From the NCBI RefSeq assembly GCF_002407185.1, contig NZ_CP023563.1:2976001-3040000 (forward strand): a DNA stretch of 64,000 nt, read 5' to 3'. The position numbers and the translations under genes were made by a program. This DNA comes from Brachybacterium vulturis (GTDB lineage: Bacteria > Actinomycetota > Actinomycetes > Actinomycetales > Dermabacteraceae). This document shows positions 36,224 to 45,091 of this stretch, in pieces. Under the pieces are notes generated by a model, which saw only the letters and a list, made by a program, of their open reading frames with translations, was not told the origin of the DNA and made no database searches. Positions within the stretch are counted from its first letter, which is position 1; every line of letters starts with the position of its first letter.

Positions 36224-36544
36224 ATGTCTTCCTCGGGTTCGATCCTCGCGCACCCCGCCTCGGGCGGCACCGCCCACACCGAGCGGGAGACGATCCGCGC
36301 CCTCCTGCTGGAACGACGGCCTGATCTCGACCATCGCCTGCTGGTCGGCCCGAGCGGTGCGCTGCTGATCCCGCTGCCCGCGGGGCGCAGCATCGAGATC
36401 GGCCGGATGCGCCGGCGCGGGGAGCCGCGCTGGGTGGTGGTGTCCCCCTCGGCGGACGGCGCGACGCTGCGGGAGCCGACGAGCCTCGGCGCCGTCGTCC
36501 GCACGGCGCTGAGCGCCCTGCGGGAGGTCGAGGCGCGGCGCTGA
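36224..36544 (+). CDS. hypothetical protein
   Basis: 106-residue basic protein, not recognised. It has no signal peptide or membrane segment. A central LLVGPSGALLIPLPAGRSIEIGRM and a C-terminal helix are visible. TAGGCT six bases before the ATG supports a real leaderless gene. Function unknown. Confidence 0.65.
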   Translation: MSSSGSILAHPASGGTAHTERETIRALLLERRPDLDHRLLVGPSGALLIPLPAGRSIEIGRMRRRGEPRWVVVSPSADGATLREPTSLGAVVRTALSALREVEARR

Positions 36545-36581
36545 CGCCCACCCGTCGGCCGCCCCTGCTAGCGTCGCCGAC

Positions 36582-37022
36582 ATGAACGACAGTGCACAGC
36601 AGATCGACGACGCGACGGCCTCCGCCGACGCCTCCCGCCATCTCGACATCATCATCGAACGCCCCTGGCGCAGGGTGTACGAATTCGCGAGCGACCCGCG
36701 GAACCTCCCGCGCTGGGCCGCCGGACTCGCCGGCGGTGAGGTGCAGCGCGAGGTCTCCCAGTGGTCGATGAACTCCCCGATGGGACGGGTGCTGATCAGC
36801 TTCGTCCCGGAGAACGAGTACGGGGTCATGGACCACACCGTCACCCTCCCCAGCGGAGAATCGGTGCTCAACCCGCTGCGGGTGCTGGCGCTGGACGATT
36901 CCCGCTGCGAGGTCGTGTTCACCCTGCGCCGGGGCACGATGTCCGCGAGCGAGTTCGCGGAGGATGCGGAGGCGGTCGCCGAGGACCTCGCCACGCTCAA
37001 GGAGATCTGCGAGCAGGGCTGA
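36582..37022 (+). CDS. SRPBCC-fold protein
   Basis: 146-residue START/Bet v1-like domain protein. IIIERPWRRVYEFASDPRNL near residue 24 is the typical first strand-helix. The fold binds hydrophobic ligands. Role unknown. TAGCGT seven bases before the ATG suggests leaderless expression. A 24-base palindrome follows 17 bases after the stop. Confidence 0.8.
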   Translation: MNDSAQQIDDATASADASRHLDIIIERPWRRVYEFASDPRNLPRWAAGLAGGEVQREVSQWSMNSPMGRVLISFVPENEYGVMDHTVTLPSGESVLNPLRVLALDDSRCEVVFTLRRGTMSASEFAEDAEAVAEDLATLKEICEQG

Positions 37023-37038
37023 GCAGGCGGAGCGTCAC

Positions 37039-37062
37039 CGATGTCGGGCCAGCCCGACATCG
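37039..37062. promoter_or_regulatory. 24-bp perfect palindrome upstream of the two-component system
   Basis: Perfect inverted repeat with 11-base arms (CGATGTCGGGC / GCCCGACATCG) and a 2-base centre. It could be a terminator for the SRPBCC gene or a binding site for the downstream LuxR-type response regulator. The very short centre favours a protein-binding dyad. Confidence 0.55.
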
Positions 37063-37115
37063 ACCGGCCCGGTGCCAGGATGGGACGCGCGGCCCCGCCC
37101 CCGCAGAGTGGAGAC

Positions 37116-38462
37116 ATGACCACCGTGACCGTGCCCGACTCCCTCCAGGGGCAGACCCCGCCCACCTCTGCTCCCGCCGCGCCTGCTCGGCCCTGGTCGA
37201 TCCGCCGCTGGGCGGCCCGGATCGGACGGTTCCTCGCCTACGGCTTCCTCGCCACGGTGCTGGGAGCCGTCGGCTTCTCCCTCGTGATCGGCCTGCTGTC
37301 CGCCGGCGCGGCCACCGTCGTCGTCTGGATCGGGCTGCCGATCCTGGTGGCCGGGGTGCTGGTGGCGCATGGTTTCGCGAAGGCAGAACGAACTCTGCAG
37401 TCCACGATCCTGGGCACCGTGCTTCCCACTCCGGCACCGGTCCGGGCTCCGGCGGGCGCCGGCAGGGTGCGCCGCCTGCTCACGCCGCTGACGGACCCCC
37501 AGAGCTGGCTGGATTCGCTCTGGGTGCTGGTCAATTTCCTGCTCGCGCTGATCACCGTCCCGCTGGCGCTGGCCTGGACGGTGGGCGCTCTCGCGACGGT
37601 GGGCGGGCCGGTGGCGACCCTGGTCCTGGAGCAGACCCTCCCACCCGCGGAGGACAGCGGCCTGGCTGCGCTGATGGGGGTCGCTGAGCCGTACACGCTG
37701 GCGGTGGATGTGAGCCTGCAGTTCCTCGCCGGGCTGCTGTTCCTGCTCACGCTGGGTCCGGTGGTGCGCGGGCTCACCGCGCTGCACCGATCGGTCGCGC
37801 GCGGTCTGCTGAGCTCGCGGTACCGGGATCAGCAGCGCCTGCTGCGCACGGAGCAGTCCCGCGCCGCGGGCCGCTCCGCGGAATCCGCCGCTCTGCGGCG
37901 TCTCGAGCGGGACCTGCACGATGGGCCCCAGCAGCGCCTGGTGCGCGCCTCGATGGACCTCGCGCGGGTGGAGTCGCTCGCCCAGAAGGATCCTGAGAAG
38001 GCACGGGCAGTGCTGCGGGAGACCCGTGAGCAGCTGGGCCTGACCCTCGATGACCTCCGCCGCCTCTCCCGCGGCATCGCTCCGCCGGTGCTGGTGGACC
38101 GCGGGCTCGCCGCCGCCCTCACGGAGCTCGCGGCGATCTCCCCGATCCCCGCCACGGTCGAGGCCCCCGAGCTGGAGCTGCCCGAGCATGTCGAGATCGG
38201 TGTGTACTACGTCGTCTCCGAATCGTTGACCAATGCCGCCAAGCATTCCGGGGCCCGGAGCGTCCGGGTGGAGCTGGCCCGGATCGGCGATGATGCTCGG
38301 GTGAGGATCGAGGATGACGGGCGCGGGGGCGCCGAGATGCGCGCCGACGGGGGTCTGGCCGGCCTCACCGGCCGCGTCGCCTCCCTGGAGGGCCGGCTCA
38401 CGGTGACGTCGCCGCCGGGCCACGGCACGCGGATCGAGGCGGTGATCCCGTGCGCGTCCTGA
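37116..38462 (+). CDS. sensor histidine kinase (NarL/LuxR-type partner)
   Basis: 448-residue membrane kinase. A putative-sensor domain has four hydrophobic segments (about residues 30-90 and 140-230). A HisKA_3 dimerisation region carries the phospho-accepting His in RDLHDGPQQRLV near 268. The ATPase domain has the N box (SESLTNAAKHSGA) and a G box in DDGRGG. ATG 37116 follows GAGTGGAGA; an upstream in-frame ATG at 37041 lies inside the palindrome and is less likely. Overlaps the response regulator gene by 13 bases. Signal unknown; such sensors often watch the cell envelope. Confidence 0.9.
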   Translation: MTTVTVPDSLQGQTPPTSAPAAPARPWSIRRWAARIGRFLAYGFLATVLGAVGFSLVIGLLSAGAATVVVWIGLPILVAGVLVAHGFAKAERTLQSTILGTVLPTPAPVRAPAGAGRVRRLLTPLTDPQSWLDSLWVLVNFLLALITVPLALAWTVGALATVGGPVATLVLEQTLPPAEDSGLAALMGVAEPYTLAVDVSLQFLAGLLFLLTLGPVVRGLTALHRSVARGLLSSRYRDQQRLLRTEQSRAAGRSAESAALRRLERDLHDGPQQRLVRASMDLARVESLAQKDPEKARAVLRETREQLGLTLDDLRRLSRGIAPPVLVDRGLAAALTELAAISPIPATVEAPELELPEHVEIGVYYVVSESLTNAAKHSGARSVRVELARIGDDARVRIEDDGRGGAEMRADGGLAGLTGRVASLEGRLTVTSPPGHGTRIEAVIPCAS

Positions 38463-39092
38463 TCGCGGACGACTCCGCGCTGATCCGGGAAGGCCTGCGC
38501 CTGGTGCTCGAGGAGGCCGACCACGAGGTGGTCGGCACCGCCGCGACCGGGACCGAGCTGGTGGCGCGTGCGCTGGAGCTGCGCCCGGATCTGATCATCT
38601 CCGACATCCGGATGCCCCCCCACCCATACCGATGAGGGCCTGCGGGCTGCCCAGCAGATCCGCGCGCAGTGGCCGCAGGCGCCGATCGTTCTGCTGAGCC
38701 AGTACGTGGTGGTGGGCTATGCGACCGAGCTGATCGAATCCGGGGTGCAGTCCACGGGCTACCTGCTCAAGGACCGCGTCTTCGACATCAGGGCCTTCCT
38801 CGAATCGATCGAGCGGGTGGCCGCCGGCGGCGTGGCGATCGACCCGGACGTGGTCGGGCAGGTGATCTCCTCGCGTCGGCGCACCCCGTTGGACGAGCTC
38901 ACACCGCGCGAGCGCGAGGTCCTGGAGCTGATGGGTGAGGGGCTGACCAATGCCGGCATCTCGCAGCGCCTGTACATCAGCGGCGGCGCGGTGGAGAAGC
39001 ACACGCAGCGCCTGTTCGCGAAGCTCGGGCTCAGCGAGGATGCGGGCGTGCACCGCCGGGTGACCGCGGTGCTGACCCTGCTGGCTCGCTGA
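38450..39092 (+). pseudogene. LuxR-family response regulator interrupted by a frameshift in a C7 tract
   Basis: Receiver domain starts at GTG 38450 (RVLIADDSALIREGLRLVLE), with the phospho-acceptor Asp near residue 52 in LIISDIRMPP. Reading then hits TGA at 38633. Removing one C from the run 38615-38621 restores MPPTHTDEGLRAA and an open frame to 39092. That frame holds the rest of the receiver (YLLKDRVFD) and the LuxR HTH (LTPREREVLELMGEGLTNAG). The gene is thus broken by +1: a sequencing error, a true mutation, or a phase-variable tract. It overlaps and is coupled to the kinase gene. Confidence 0.9.
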
Positions 39093-39442
39093 GAGACTGC
39101 TCGCCCGGAGCGCGATCCTGCCCGGTGGGAGATCGCACGATCATTCCTCCCCACCCCTGCATCATCCACAATCCTCACCGGCATTCTTGACAGCGCCCCG
39201 AAATTGTTCTCTCACCTGTATTCGCGCTGCTCCTCGTGGTGGGGCTGCACCGTCGAAGCGATCTCCCGCACCCACGAACCCTGCGGGCACTGCGCCCACC
39301 GAGATGACCGTTCCTCCACCGAGCATCTTCATCCACATTCTTTTCCACACTTTCTTCCACATTCTGTGCCGTCGTGCGGAGTTATCCACAGATTCCGCGC
39401 TGGGGGTGGCAACGCATATCGCACGTGACTACGATTACGGGT
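39093..39442 (+). other. 350-bp intergenic region rich in DnaA-box-like words
   Basis: Pyrimidine-rich and less GC-rich than its surroundings. It holds TCATCCACA (39162-39170), three 12-base units (39329-39364) and a perfect DnaA box TTATCCACA (39382-39390). TACGAT lies seven bases before the HNH start. Short open frames inside are not convincing genes. Confidence 0.6.
39329..39390 (+). repeat. three 12-bp iterons plus a consensus DnaA box
   Basis: TCATCCACATTC, TTTTCCACACTT, TCTTCCACATTC in direct tandem (39329-39364), each with TTCCACA/ATCCACA cores, then TTATCCACA at 39382-39390. The pattern is like DnaA-binding sites, but no dnaA or dnaN is in the window. Confidence 0.6.
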
Positions 39443-41104
39443 ATGGAATCGACGACACCGAGCGACGACGGGGACCGCCCCGGTGAGGATGCGCCTCACC
39501 GGGACGGCGCTTCGCCCTCGGTGGACGTCCTGGCCTCCGCGGCCTCCACCCTGATCGACGTCGAGGCGAGCCCGGCGGCGCGGGTCGTGCTCGCACAGGT
39601 GCTCAGCGCCACGCTCGTGGCCTTCACCCGTACCCGATCGGTGCGCGACCCCCTGCCCGACACCGCCGCCGGATCCGCTGAGGAGGCGCTCGCCGTCCTC
39701 TCCGGGATCGATCAGCTGCGCTCCTCGCTCTCCGCGATGGATGCGACCTGGCAGGTCGCCGCGGAGCAGCGCATCCGTCGCGCAGATGCCCAGCGCGGGC
39801 TCCCGGCGTCACACCAGGGCAGAGGTGCCCACAGCGAGATCGCGCTGGCCCGCCGCATCTCCCCAGCCGCGTCCTCCTTCTCCCTCGCCTCCGCTCGGCG
39901 TCTCCTCCAGCACATGCCCGGCACGGTCGACTCCCTCTGGGAGGGCGCCGTGACCGCACAGCAGGCCTCCACGGTCGCGGGCGCGCTCTCGAAGGCCTCG
40001 CCCGAGACCTGCCGTCGGATCGACGAGCTCATCCAGCAGGATCCGCAGACCCTCCAGGGGAAAGGGCACAAGCGCCTGCGCTCGGACATCGAGAAGATGG
40101 TCCAGCGCCTGGAGCCCGAGACCTCCCGGGAACGCGCGGAGCGCGCCGCGCGGGAGCGGCATGTGACCATGACACCGCTGGCGGACGGGATGGCCCGGGT
40201 CACCGCCGTCCTGCGCGGCATCGATGCCGTGGGGATGATGCAGGCCCTGCACTCCGGTGCCGGATCCCTGCGCGCCGCCGGGGAGAAGAACTCCGTCCAA
40301 GCCCTCGAGGCGGACCTGCTGGTCGACGCCGTGCTCACCCGCGGCCCCTCCGCAGTCCCGGTGCCCTCTCATGAGGCGCCACAGGCTCCTCGCCGTCCGC
40401 GGCCGCAGCCCGGGCTCGACGTCGGCATCGTCATCTCCGACACCGCCCTGCTGGGACGTGACGACGACGCCGAGAGCGCTCACCTCGAGGGGTACGGCAT
40501 CATCCCGGCGCACATCGCCCGTGATTCCCTGCTCGGCAGGCCTCCGGGGCACCTGCGCCATGGTGAGGACGAGCATCCCGACGAACAGGTCTCCGCGTTC
40601 TACCGGCGCCTCTACACGAGCCCGACCACCGGAGAACTGGTCGCGATGGAGTCGCGCTCCCGAGCGTTTCCCGCCGGGCTGGCCCGCATGATCCGCTGGC
40701 GGGACATCACCTGCCGCACCCCATGGTGCAATGCGATGATCCGCCAGAGCGACCATGTCCTCCCCTTCCACCGCGGCGGGGCGACCAGCTACGCGAATGG
40801 TCAAGGGCTGTGCGTGCGCTGCAACCTGCTCAAGGAGCACGGACTGTGGGTGCTCGCGCCCCTGAGCGGCGAGAGCGCACCGAGCACGGCATCGGCCCCG
40901 ACATCCGACGGCACGCCGGGCACGCCGGGCACGCCATCGGCGCCGCCCCCAGCATCGTCGCCGCCCACGGCCTGGTTCTGGACCAGTCCGCACGGAGCGC
41001 AGGGAATCTCCTGGACTCCCCCGATGCTCGCCCCGCCACCACCGGAGGCGCCACCGGGCCCGGCACCGGCCTCCGATCCTCCGCCGGATCCGCCACCGAC
41101 ATAG
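39443..41104 (+). CDS. 13E12/DUF222-type HNH endonuclease-domain protein
   Basis: 553-residue protein. An N-terminal DUF222 region (SAMDATWQVAAEQRIRRADA and onward) is followed by an HNH nuclease domain near residues 410-460 with CRTPWCN, QSDHVLPFHRGG and NGQGLCVRCNLLKEH. A Pro/Gly/Thr-rich tail includes tandem GTP repeats. Such proteins are multicopy in actinobacteria and their role is unclear. ATG at 39443 is preceded by TACGAT and seven bases (leaderless). Several DnaA-box-like words lie just upstream. Confidence 0.88.
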   Translation: MESTTPSDDGDRPGEDAPHRDGASPSVDVLASAASTLIDVEASPAARVVLAQVLSATLVAFTRTRSVRDPLPDTAAGSAEEALAVLSGIDQLRSSLSAMDATWQVAAEQRIRRADAQRGLPASHQGRGAHSEIALARRISPAASSFSLASARRLLQHMPGTVDSLWEGAVTAQQASTVAGALSKASPETCRRIDELIQQDPQTLQGKGHKRLRSDIEKMVQRLEPETSRERAERAARERHVTMTPLADGMARVTAVLRGIDAVGMMQALHSGAGSLRAAGEKNSVQALEADLLVDAVLTRGPSAVPVPSHEAPQAPRRPRPQPGLDVGIVISDTALLGRDDDAESAHLEGYGIIPAHIARDSLLGRPPGHLRHGEDEHPDEQVSAFYRRLYTSPTTGELVAMESRSRAFPAGLARMIRWRDITCRTPWCNAMIRQSDHVLPFHRGGATSYANGQGLCVRCNLLKEHGLWVLAPLSGESAPSTASAPTSDGTPGTPGTPSAPPPASSPPTAWFWTSPHGAQGISWTPPMLAPPPPEAPPGPAPASDPPPDPPPT

Positions 41105-41169
41105 GGTTGGTCATCACGGCCGCGGCGATCTGTCGTCACGCGCCTCGTGACCCTCGTGGAAGAAGCACC

Positions 41170-42246
41170 ATGTCCGTCCCCCTCACGATCCGTATCCTCG
41201 GCGCCGGCGTATCGGGGCTCGCCGCCGCGATCCTGCTCGCCACGGACGGGCACCGGGTCGAGCTGATCGACGAGCACTTCGCGACTCCCGCCGTCGGGAC
41301 CGCGCTCGCGCTGTTCCCTCCCGCACAGTCCGTGCTCGCCCGGCTCGGAGTGCTGCGGGAGGTGCGGACGCTCTCAGCAGCCCCCGAGGTCGGCACGCTC
41401 CGCACCTCCGACGGGCAGGTCCTCGCAACCGTCCCGGCGGGCGATGCTCTGCTCACCTCCCGCTCCGAGCTGGTACGCATCCTGCTGGACGCCCTCCCTG
41501 GTGCCGTCACCACCACCAGGCGACGCGTCGAGGACATCCGTCCCCTGCGTGAGGGGGCCGACCTCCTGATCGGGGCCGATGGCGTCCACTCCCTCGTGCG
41601 CCGCTCCGGCGGGTCCGGCTGGGCGGCCGCCCGCTCCCACGGCGTGACCGTGCTGCGCGGGACCACGCCGCTCGCCCCGCCGGAGATCTCGGAGACCTGG
41701 GGGCGGGGCTGGCTGTTCGGCATCACTCCCCTGGCCGGGATCGGCACCAACTGGTTCGCCTGCGTGCCCGAGCACCGCACCGGCTCCCGGCGCGAGGACC
41801 TCGCACATCTGCGACGCACGGTGGGCGGGCATCGCGCGGTGATCGACGCGGTCCTTGCGGCGGCCACCCCGCAGCGCACCCTCGTGCACGGCATCCACAC
41901 GGTGGGGCCGGTGTGGCCCGTCCGGCAGAACGTCGTGCTGCTGGGCGATGCGGCGCACGCGATGGCACCGAATCTCGGACACGGCGCGAACACGGCCCTC
42001 CAGGATGCGCAGTCCCTGGCCCTCGCGGTGCGTGCGCAGCGGGGGCGCGGATCCGCTCCGTACGCAACGGCGGCAGGAGTGCGCCGTTCGCTGCGGAGGC
42101 ATGCTGCACGCCGTGCCCTGCCCGATCAGGGGTGGCGGCTGGCCTCGGAGGCGACGCTGCGAGTGGCCATGACGTCATCGGCCGCCGGATGGCGCGATCG
42201 GATGCTCACCGCGAGCCTCGGGCGGCTCGGCCCGCGCTCCGGATGA
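41170..42246 (+). CDS. FAD-dependent monooxygenase (PHBH family)
   Basis: 358-residue flavoprotein. The N-terminal dinucleotide fold is ILGAGVSGLAAAILLATDGH, the middle motif is LIGADGVHSLVRR (DG motif), and the FAD ribityl motif is VVLLGDAAHAMAPNLGHGAN. These are the three fingerprints of class A aromatic hydroxylases. Substrate unknown. GGAAGAAG precedes the ATG. It converges with a methyltransferase gene 18 bases downstream. Confidence 0.88.
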   Translation: MSVPLTIRILGAGVSGLAAAILLATDGHRVELIDEHFATPAVGTALALFPPAQSVLARLGVLREVRTLSAAPEVGTLRTSDGQVLATVPAGDALLTSRSELVRILLDALPGAVTTTRRRVEDIRPLREGADLLIGADGVHSLVRRSGGSGWAAARSHGVTVLRGTTPLAPPEISETWGRGWLFGITPLAGIGTNWFACVPEHRTGSRREDLAHLRRTVGGHRAVIDAVLAAATPQRTLVHGIHTVGPVWPVRQNVVLLGDAAHAMAPNLGHGANTALQDAQSLALAVRAQRGRGSAPYATAAGVRRSLRRHAARRALPDQGWRLASEATLRVAMTSSAAGWRDRMLTASLGRLGPRSG

Positions 42247-42264
42247 GCGGTCGGCGGGGCCCGC

Positions 42265-42864
42265 TCAGCGGAGCTTGCGCGCGAGGGTGGAGATGACGTG
42301 CCAGTGCTTCTTCTCGGACAGGAAGCGGCCGTCCTCGTCACGCATCGAGCGATCGATCACCTGGAAGTCGCTGAACATCGCGTCGATCTCCTCGAGCGGC
42401 AGGGTCGCCACGTCAGGACGCTCCGCCCAGGAATCGTTGGTGCCGAAGAAGTCCACCGCCATCACGCCGCCGCGCGGCAACGAGGCCACGAGCTTGCGCC
42501 ACACCTCCGGCAGCGCCGTCGGGCCCAGCAGGCCCAGCGTGTAGGTCGAGTACACGATCTGAGCGGAGGGGAAGACCGGGACGTCCGCGATGTCGGTGTG
42601 GTGGAACTGGACCGAGCCGGACATCCGCTCGTTCTCCACCAGTCGGGCGGCGAGGGTGTCATCGCTGTCGTAGGCATGCACCGTCCAGCCGTGACGGGCG
42701 AACTGCAGGGAGTCGGCACCGGCACCAGCGCCGAGGTCGAGCACGACCCCCGGTTGGCGGTCGCCACCGACCGCTGCGATCGCCTGGGTCACGAGGCGGC
42801 GAGCGGGGCGGCCCGCCGCATGGGCGTTCAATGCTGCCCAGTCAACTTTCTCCGCCGTCTCCAT
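42265..42864 (-). CDS. class I SAM-dependent methyltransferase
   Basis: 199-residue methyltransferase. Motif I reads VVLDLGAGAGADSLQFARHG, acidic motif II is VHAYDSDD, and YSTYTLGLLGP/GGVMAVDFFG follow. It resembles small-molecule or TehB-like methyltransferases; substrate unknown. Confidence 0.87.
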   Translation of the reverse strand: METAEKVDWAALNAHAAGRPARRLVTQAIAAVGGDRQPGVVLDLGAGAGADSLQFARHGWTVHAYDSDDTLAARLVENERMSGSVQFHHTDIADVPVFPSAQIVYSTYTLGLLGPTALPEVWRKLVASLPRGGVMAVDFFGTNDSWAERPDVATLPLEEIDAMFSDFQVIDRSMRDEDGRFLSEKKHWHVISTLARKLR

Positions 42865-42907
42865 GCATTTCAGGCTCTATCATGCAGATGCCCATTTCAA
42901 CTTGCCG

Positions 42908-42924
42908 TGACGCAGGACGCGTCA
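42908..42924. promoter_or_regulatory. inverted repeat in the divergent methyltransferase/mshA-mshB region
   Basis: TGACGC-AGGAC-GCGTCA, a perfect 6-5-6 dyad between divergent starts. It is a possible regulator-binding site; no assignment can be made. Confidence 0.4.
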
Positions 42925-43037
42925 AGTTTCGTCACTGGCGAACACCCGGGCATACTGCGCCCTCCCCGGAATCCGGACGGCGACCGGATCCCCGCTGTGC
43001 CGACCCTGGGCCGCACCGCCCGCCTAGGATGGCGGGC

Positions 43038-45080
43038 ATGTCGGCCCCCTCCCTGCGCATCGCTGCGGTCTCCCTGCACACCTCCCCCCTCGAGGATCCG
43101 GGCGGGGCCGATGCCGGCGGCATGAACGTGGTCGTGCTCGAGCAGTCCCTCGCGCTCGCCCGCCTCGGGCACCGCGTCGACCTCTTCACCCGGCGCAGCG
43201 ATCCCCTGGCCCCGGACATCATCGAGATCACCACCGGGGTGCGGCTGCACCATCTCGACGCGGGCCCTGCAGCGCCGCTGGCCAAGAGCGCGATGGAACA
43301 GGCGATCGCACCGTTCCGCACCGCCCTGCACACGGTGCTCACCGCCGACGACCCCGCCGGGGGCTGGGACCTCGTCCATTCCCATCACTGGTTCAGCGGG
43401 GTCGCCGCCCTCCCCGTCGCACGCGAGCTCGGCATCCCGCATCTGCAGTCCTTCCATTCGGTGGCGGCCCCGGAGGGGGCCGGGTCGCTCGATGCCGGGG
43501 AGCCCGCCGAGTCCCACGGCCGCATCCCGGGCGAGCAGTTCGCCGCCACCGGCTCCGACCTGGTGGTCGCGGTGTCCGAGGCCGAGGCCCGCACGGTCGG
43601 TGAGCGGTACGGGGTCCCGGGCTCCCGGCTGAGCGTGGTCCGTCCCGGCGTGGACATCGAACGCTTCTGCCCCTGCCCCGATGTGGAGGAGCGACGGCTC
43701 GGTCCCACGGTGCTGTTCACCGCCCGGCTGCAGCCGTTGAAGGGGCCCGATCTCGCCCTCGAGGTCCTCGCCCGCCTGGATCCGGCGCTCGGTGCCCGAC
43801 TCGTGCTCGCCGGCGGCACCTCGGAGGACTTCGCGGACTACCTCGAGGAGCTGCGGGCACTGGCGGACGAGCTCGGGGTCGGGGACCGGGTGGAGTTCGT
43901 CGGCTCCCTGGGTCGCGACGAGCTGGCCGAGGCGATGCGCTGCGCGGGTGCGCTGCTGCTGACCAGCTGGTCCGAGACCTTCGGACTGGTCGCCCTGGAA
44001 GCCCAGGCCAGCGGCACACCGGTGCTCGCCTGGCGCTGCGCGGGCGGGGTGCAGGAGGCCGTCGGTCCCGAGGGGCTCGTGCTCGAGAGCCGTGACCCCG
44101 ACGTCTGGGCCGAGGCGCTGCAGTCCCTGCTCGGTGACGCGGGCCGCTACCGCACCGCGGTGCGCTCCGCTCGGGAGTTCGCCGCGACCCGTACCTGGGA
44201 TGCCGCGGCGGAGTCCCTCGCCGGACTCTATGCCGCCGTCATCGCGCATCCCGCGATCCAGGCCCCGGTCCCGGTCCCCGATCCCTGGCGGGTGCTGGAC
44301 GAGGCCGCGACGGTCCTCGCCGTGCACGCGCACCCGGACGACGAGTCCCTCTCGACCGGGCCCCTTCTCGCCTCGCTGACGTCGGCCGGGACCCGGGTGG
44401 TGCTGGTCACGGCGACCCGCGGGGAGGAGGGCGAGATCGTGCCCGGGGCGCTCGACGCCGAGGAGTCCCGGCCTCTCGAAGAGGTCCGCGAGGCTGAGAT
44501 CGCCGCCGCGGCCTCCACCCTGGGCGTCGCCGAACGGCACTGGCTCGGCACCGCCCCGGCCCTGTCCCCCGGTGCCGCGCCGCGCCGGTACCGGGACTCG
44601 GGCATGCGGTGGGTGCAGGAGGGCCTCGCGGGCCCCTCGGAGAGCGCCGGGCCCGACAGCTTCTCCCTCCGCCCGCTCGAGGACGCCGTCGCCGACCTCG
44701 TGGCGCTCCTCGAGGCGGTGCGGCCGGATGCCGTCATCGGGTACGACGACGAGGGGACGTACGGGCACCCCGACCACGTCCGGGCGCATCACGTCGCCGT
44801 CACGGCCTGTGCCCGCGCCGGGATCCCGCTGGTCGAGATCGCCAGCGTGCTCCCGGACGGCTCCGGGACCGGGGCAGGGACCGGGTCAGGGACGGGGGCC
44901 GGCTCCGGCATCCGGGAGCGCGACCATCCCGGCACAGCGGAGGTCGTGCTGCGCGCGGTGGACTCCTACCGCACCCAGCTCACCGTCGTCGGCGAGGAGC
45001 CGGGCGGCATCGCGATCCGCCATGTCGGCGGGCAGGACGACGTGGTGCGGCTGCGCACCGGACTGCACGTGCGGGACTGA
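43038..45080 (+). CDS. MshA-MshB fusion: GlcNAc-inositol-phosphate glycosyltransferase joined to a PIG-L deacetylase
   Basis: A 680-residue fusion for mycothiol synthesis. Residues 1 to about 400 are MshA-like: SLHTSPLEDPGGADAGGMNV, SFHSVA, SVVRPGVDIERF and the E-x7-E motif SETFGLVALEAQASG. Residues from about 425 are a PIG-L/MshB deacetylase: zinc and catalytic residues in AVHAHPDDESLSTG (about 430) and YGHPDHVRAHH (about 576). A Gly-Thr-Ser low-complexity insert (about 613-630) is in the second half. In mycobacteria MshA and MshB are separate, with a phosphatase acting between. The frame is continuous; TAGGAT seven bases before the ATG indicates a leaderless start. Confidence 0.88.
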   Translation: MSAPSLRIAAVSLHTSPLEDPGGADAGGMNVVVLEQSLALARLGHRVDLFTRRSDPLAPDIIEITTGVRLHHLDAGPAAPLAKSAMEQAIAPFRTALHTVLTADDPAGGWDLVHSHHWFSGVAALPVARELGIPHLQSFHSVAAPEGAGSLDAGEPAESHGRIPGEQFAATGSDLVVAVSEAEARTVGERYGVPGSRLSVVRPGVDIERFCPCPDVEERRLGPTVLFTARLQPLKGPDLALEVLARLDPALGARLVLAGGTSEDFADYLEELRALADELGVGDRVEFVGSLGRDELAEAMRCAGALLLTSWSETFGLVALEAQASGTPVLAWRCAGGVQEAVGPEGLVLESRDPDVWAEALQSLLGDAGRYRTAVRSAREFAATRTWDAAAESLAGLYAAVIAHPAIQAPVPVPDPWRVLDEAATVLAVHAHPDDESLSTGPLLASLTSAGTRVVLVTATRGEEGEIVPGALDAEESRPLEEVREAEIAAAASTLGVAERHWLGTAPALSPGAAPRRYRDSGMRWVQEGLAGPSESAGPDSFSLRPLEDAVADLVALLEAVRPDAVIGYDDEGTYGHPDHVRAHHVAVTACARAGIPLVEIASVLPDGSGTGAGTGSGTGAGSGIRERDHPGTAEVVLRAVDSYRTQLTVVGEEPGGIAIRHVGGQDDVVRLRTGLHVRD

Positions 45081-45091
45081 CGGGCCGAGAC

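Noticed and set aside
37041..37115. upstream ATG 37041 as start of the histidine kinase
   Set aside because: It lies inside the 24-base palindrome and adds 25 non-conserved residues; ATG 37116 has a better ribosome-binding site.
33005..37165. 1386-codon open frame on the minus strand
   Set aside because: It runs antisense to lldD, ilvD, the SRPBCC gene and others, has no domain-like sequence, and is a typical GC-rich shadow frame.
39187..39486. small frames in the gap before the HNH gene
   Set aside because: No ribosome-binding site or leaderless hexamer, and the translation is low complexity; the iteron/DnaA-box content explains the region better.
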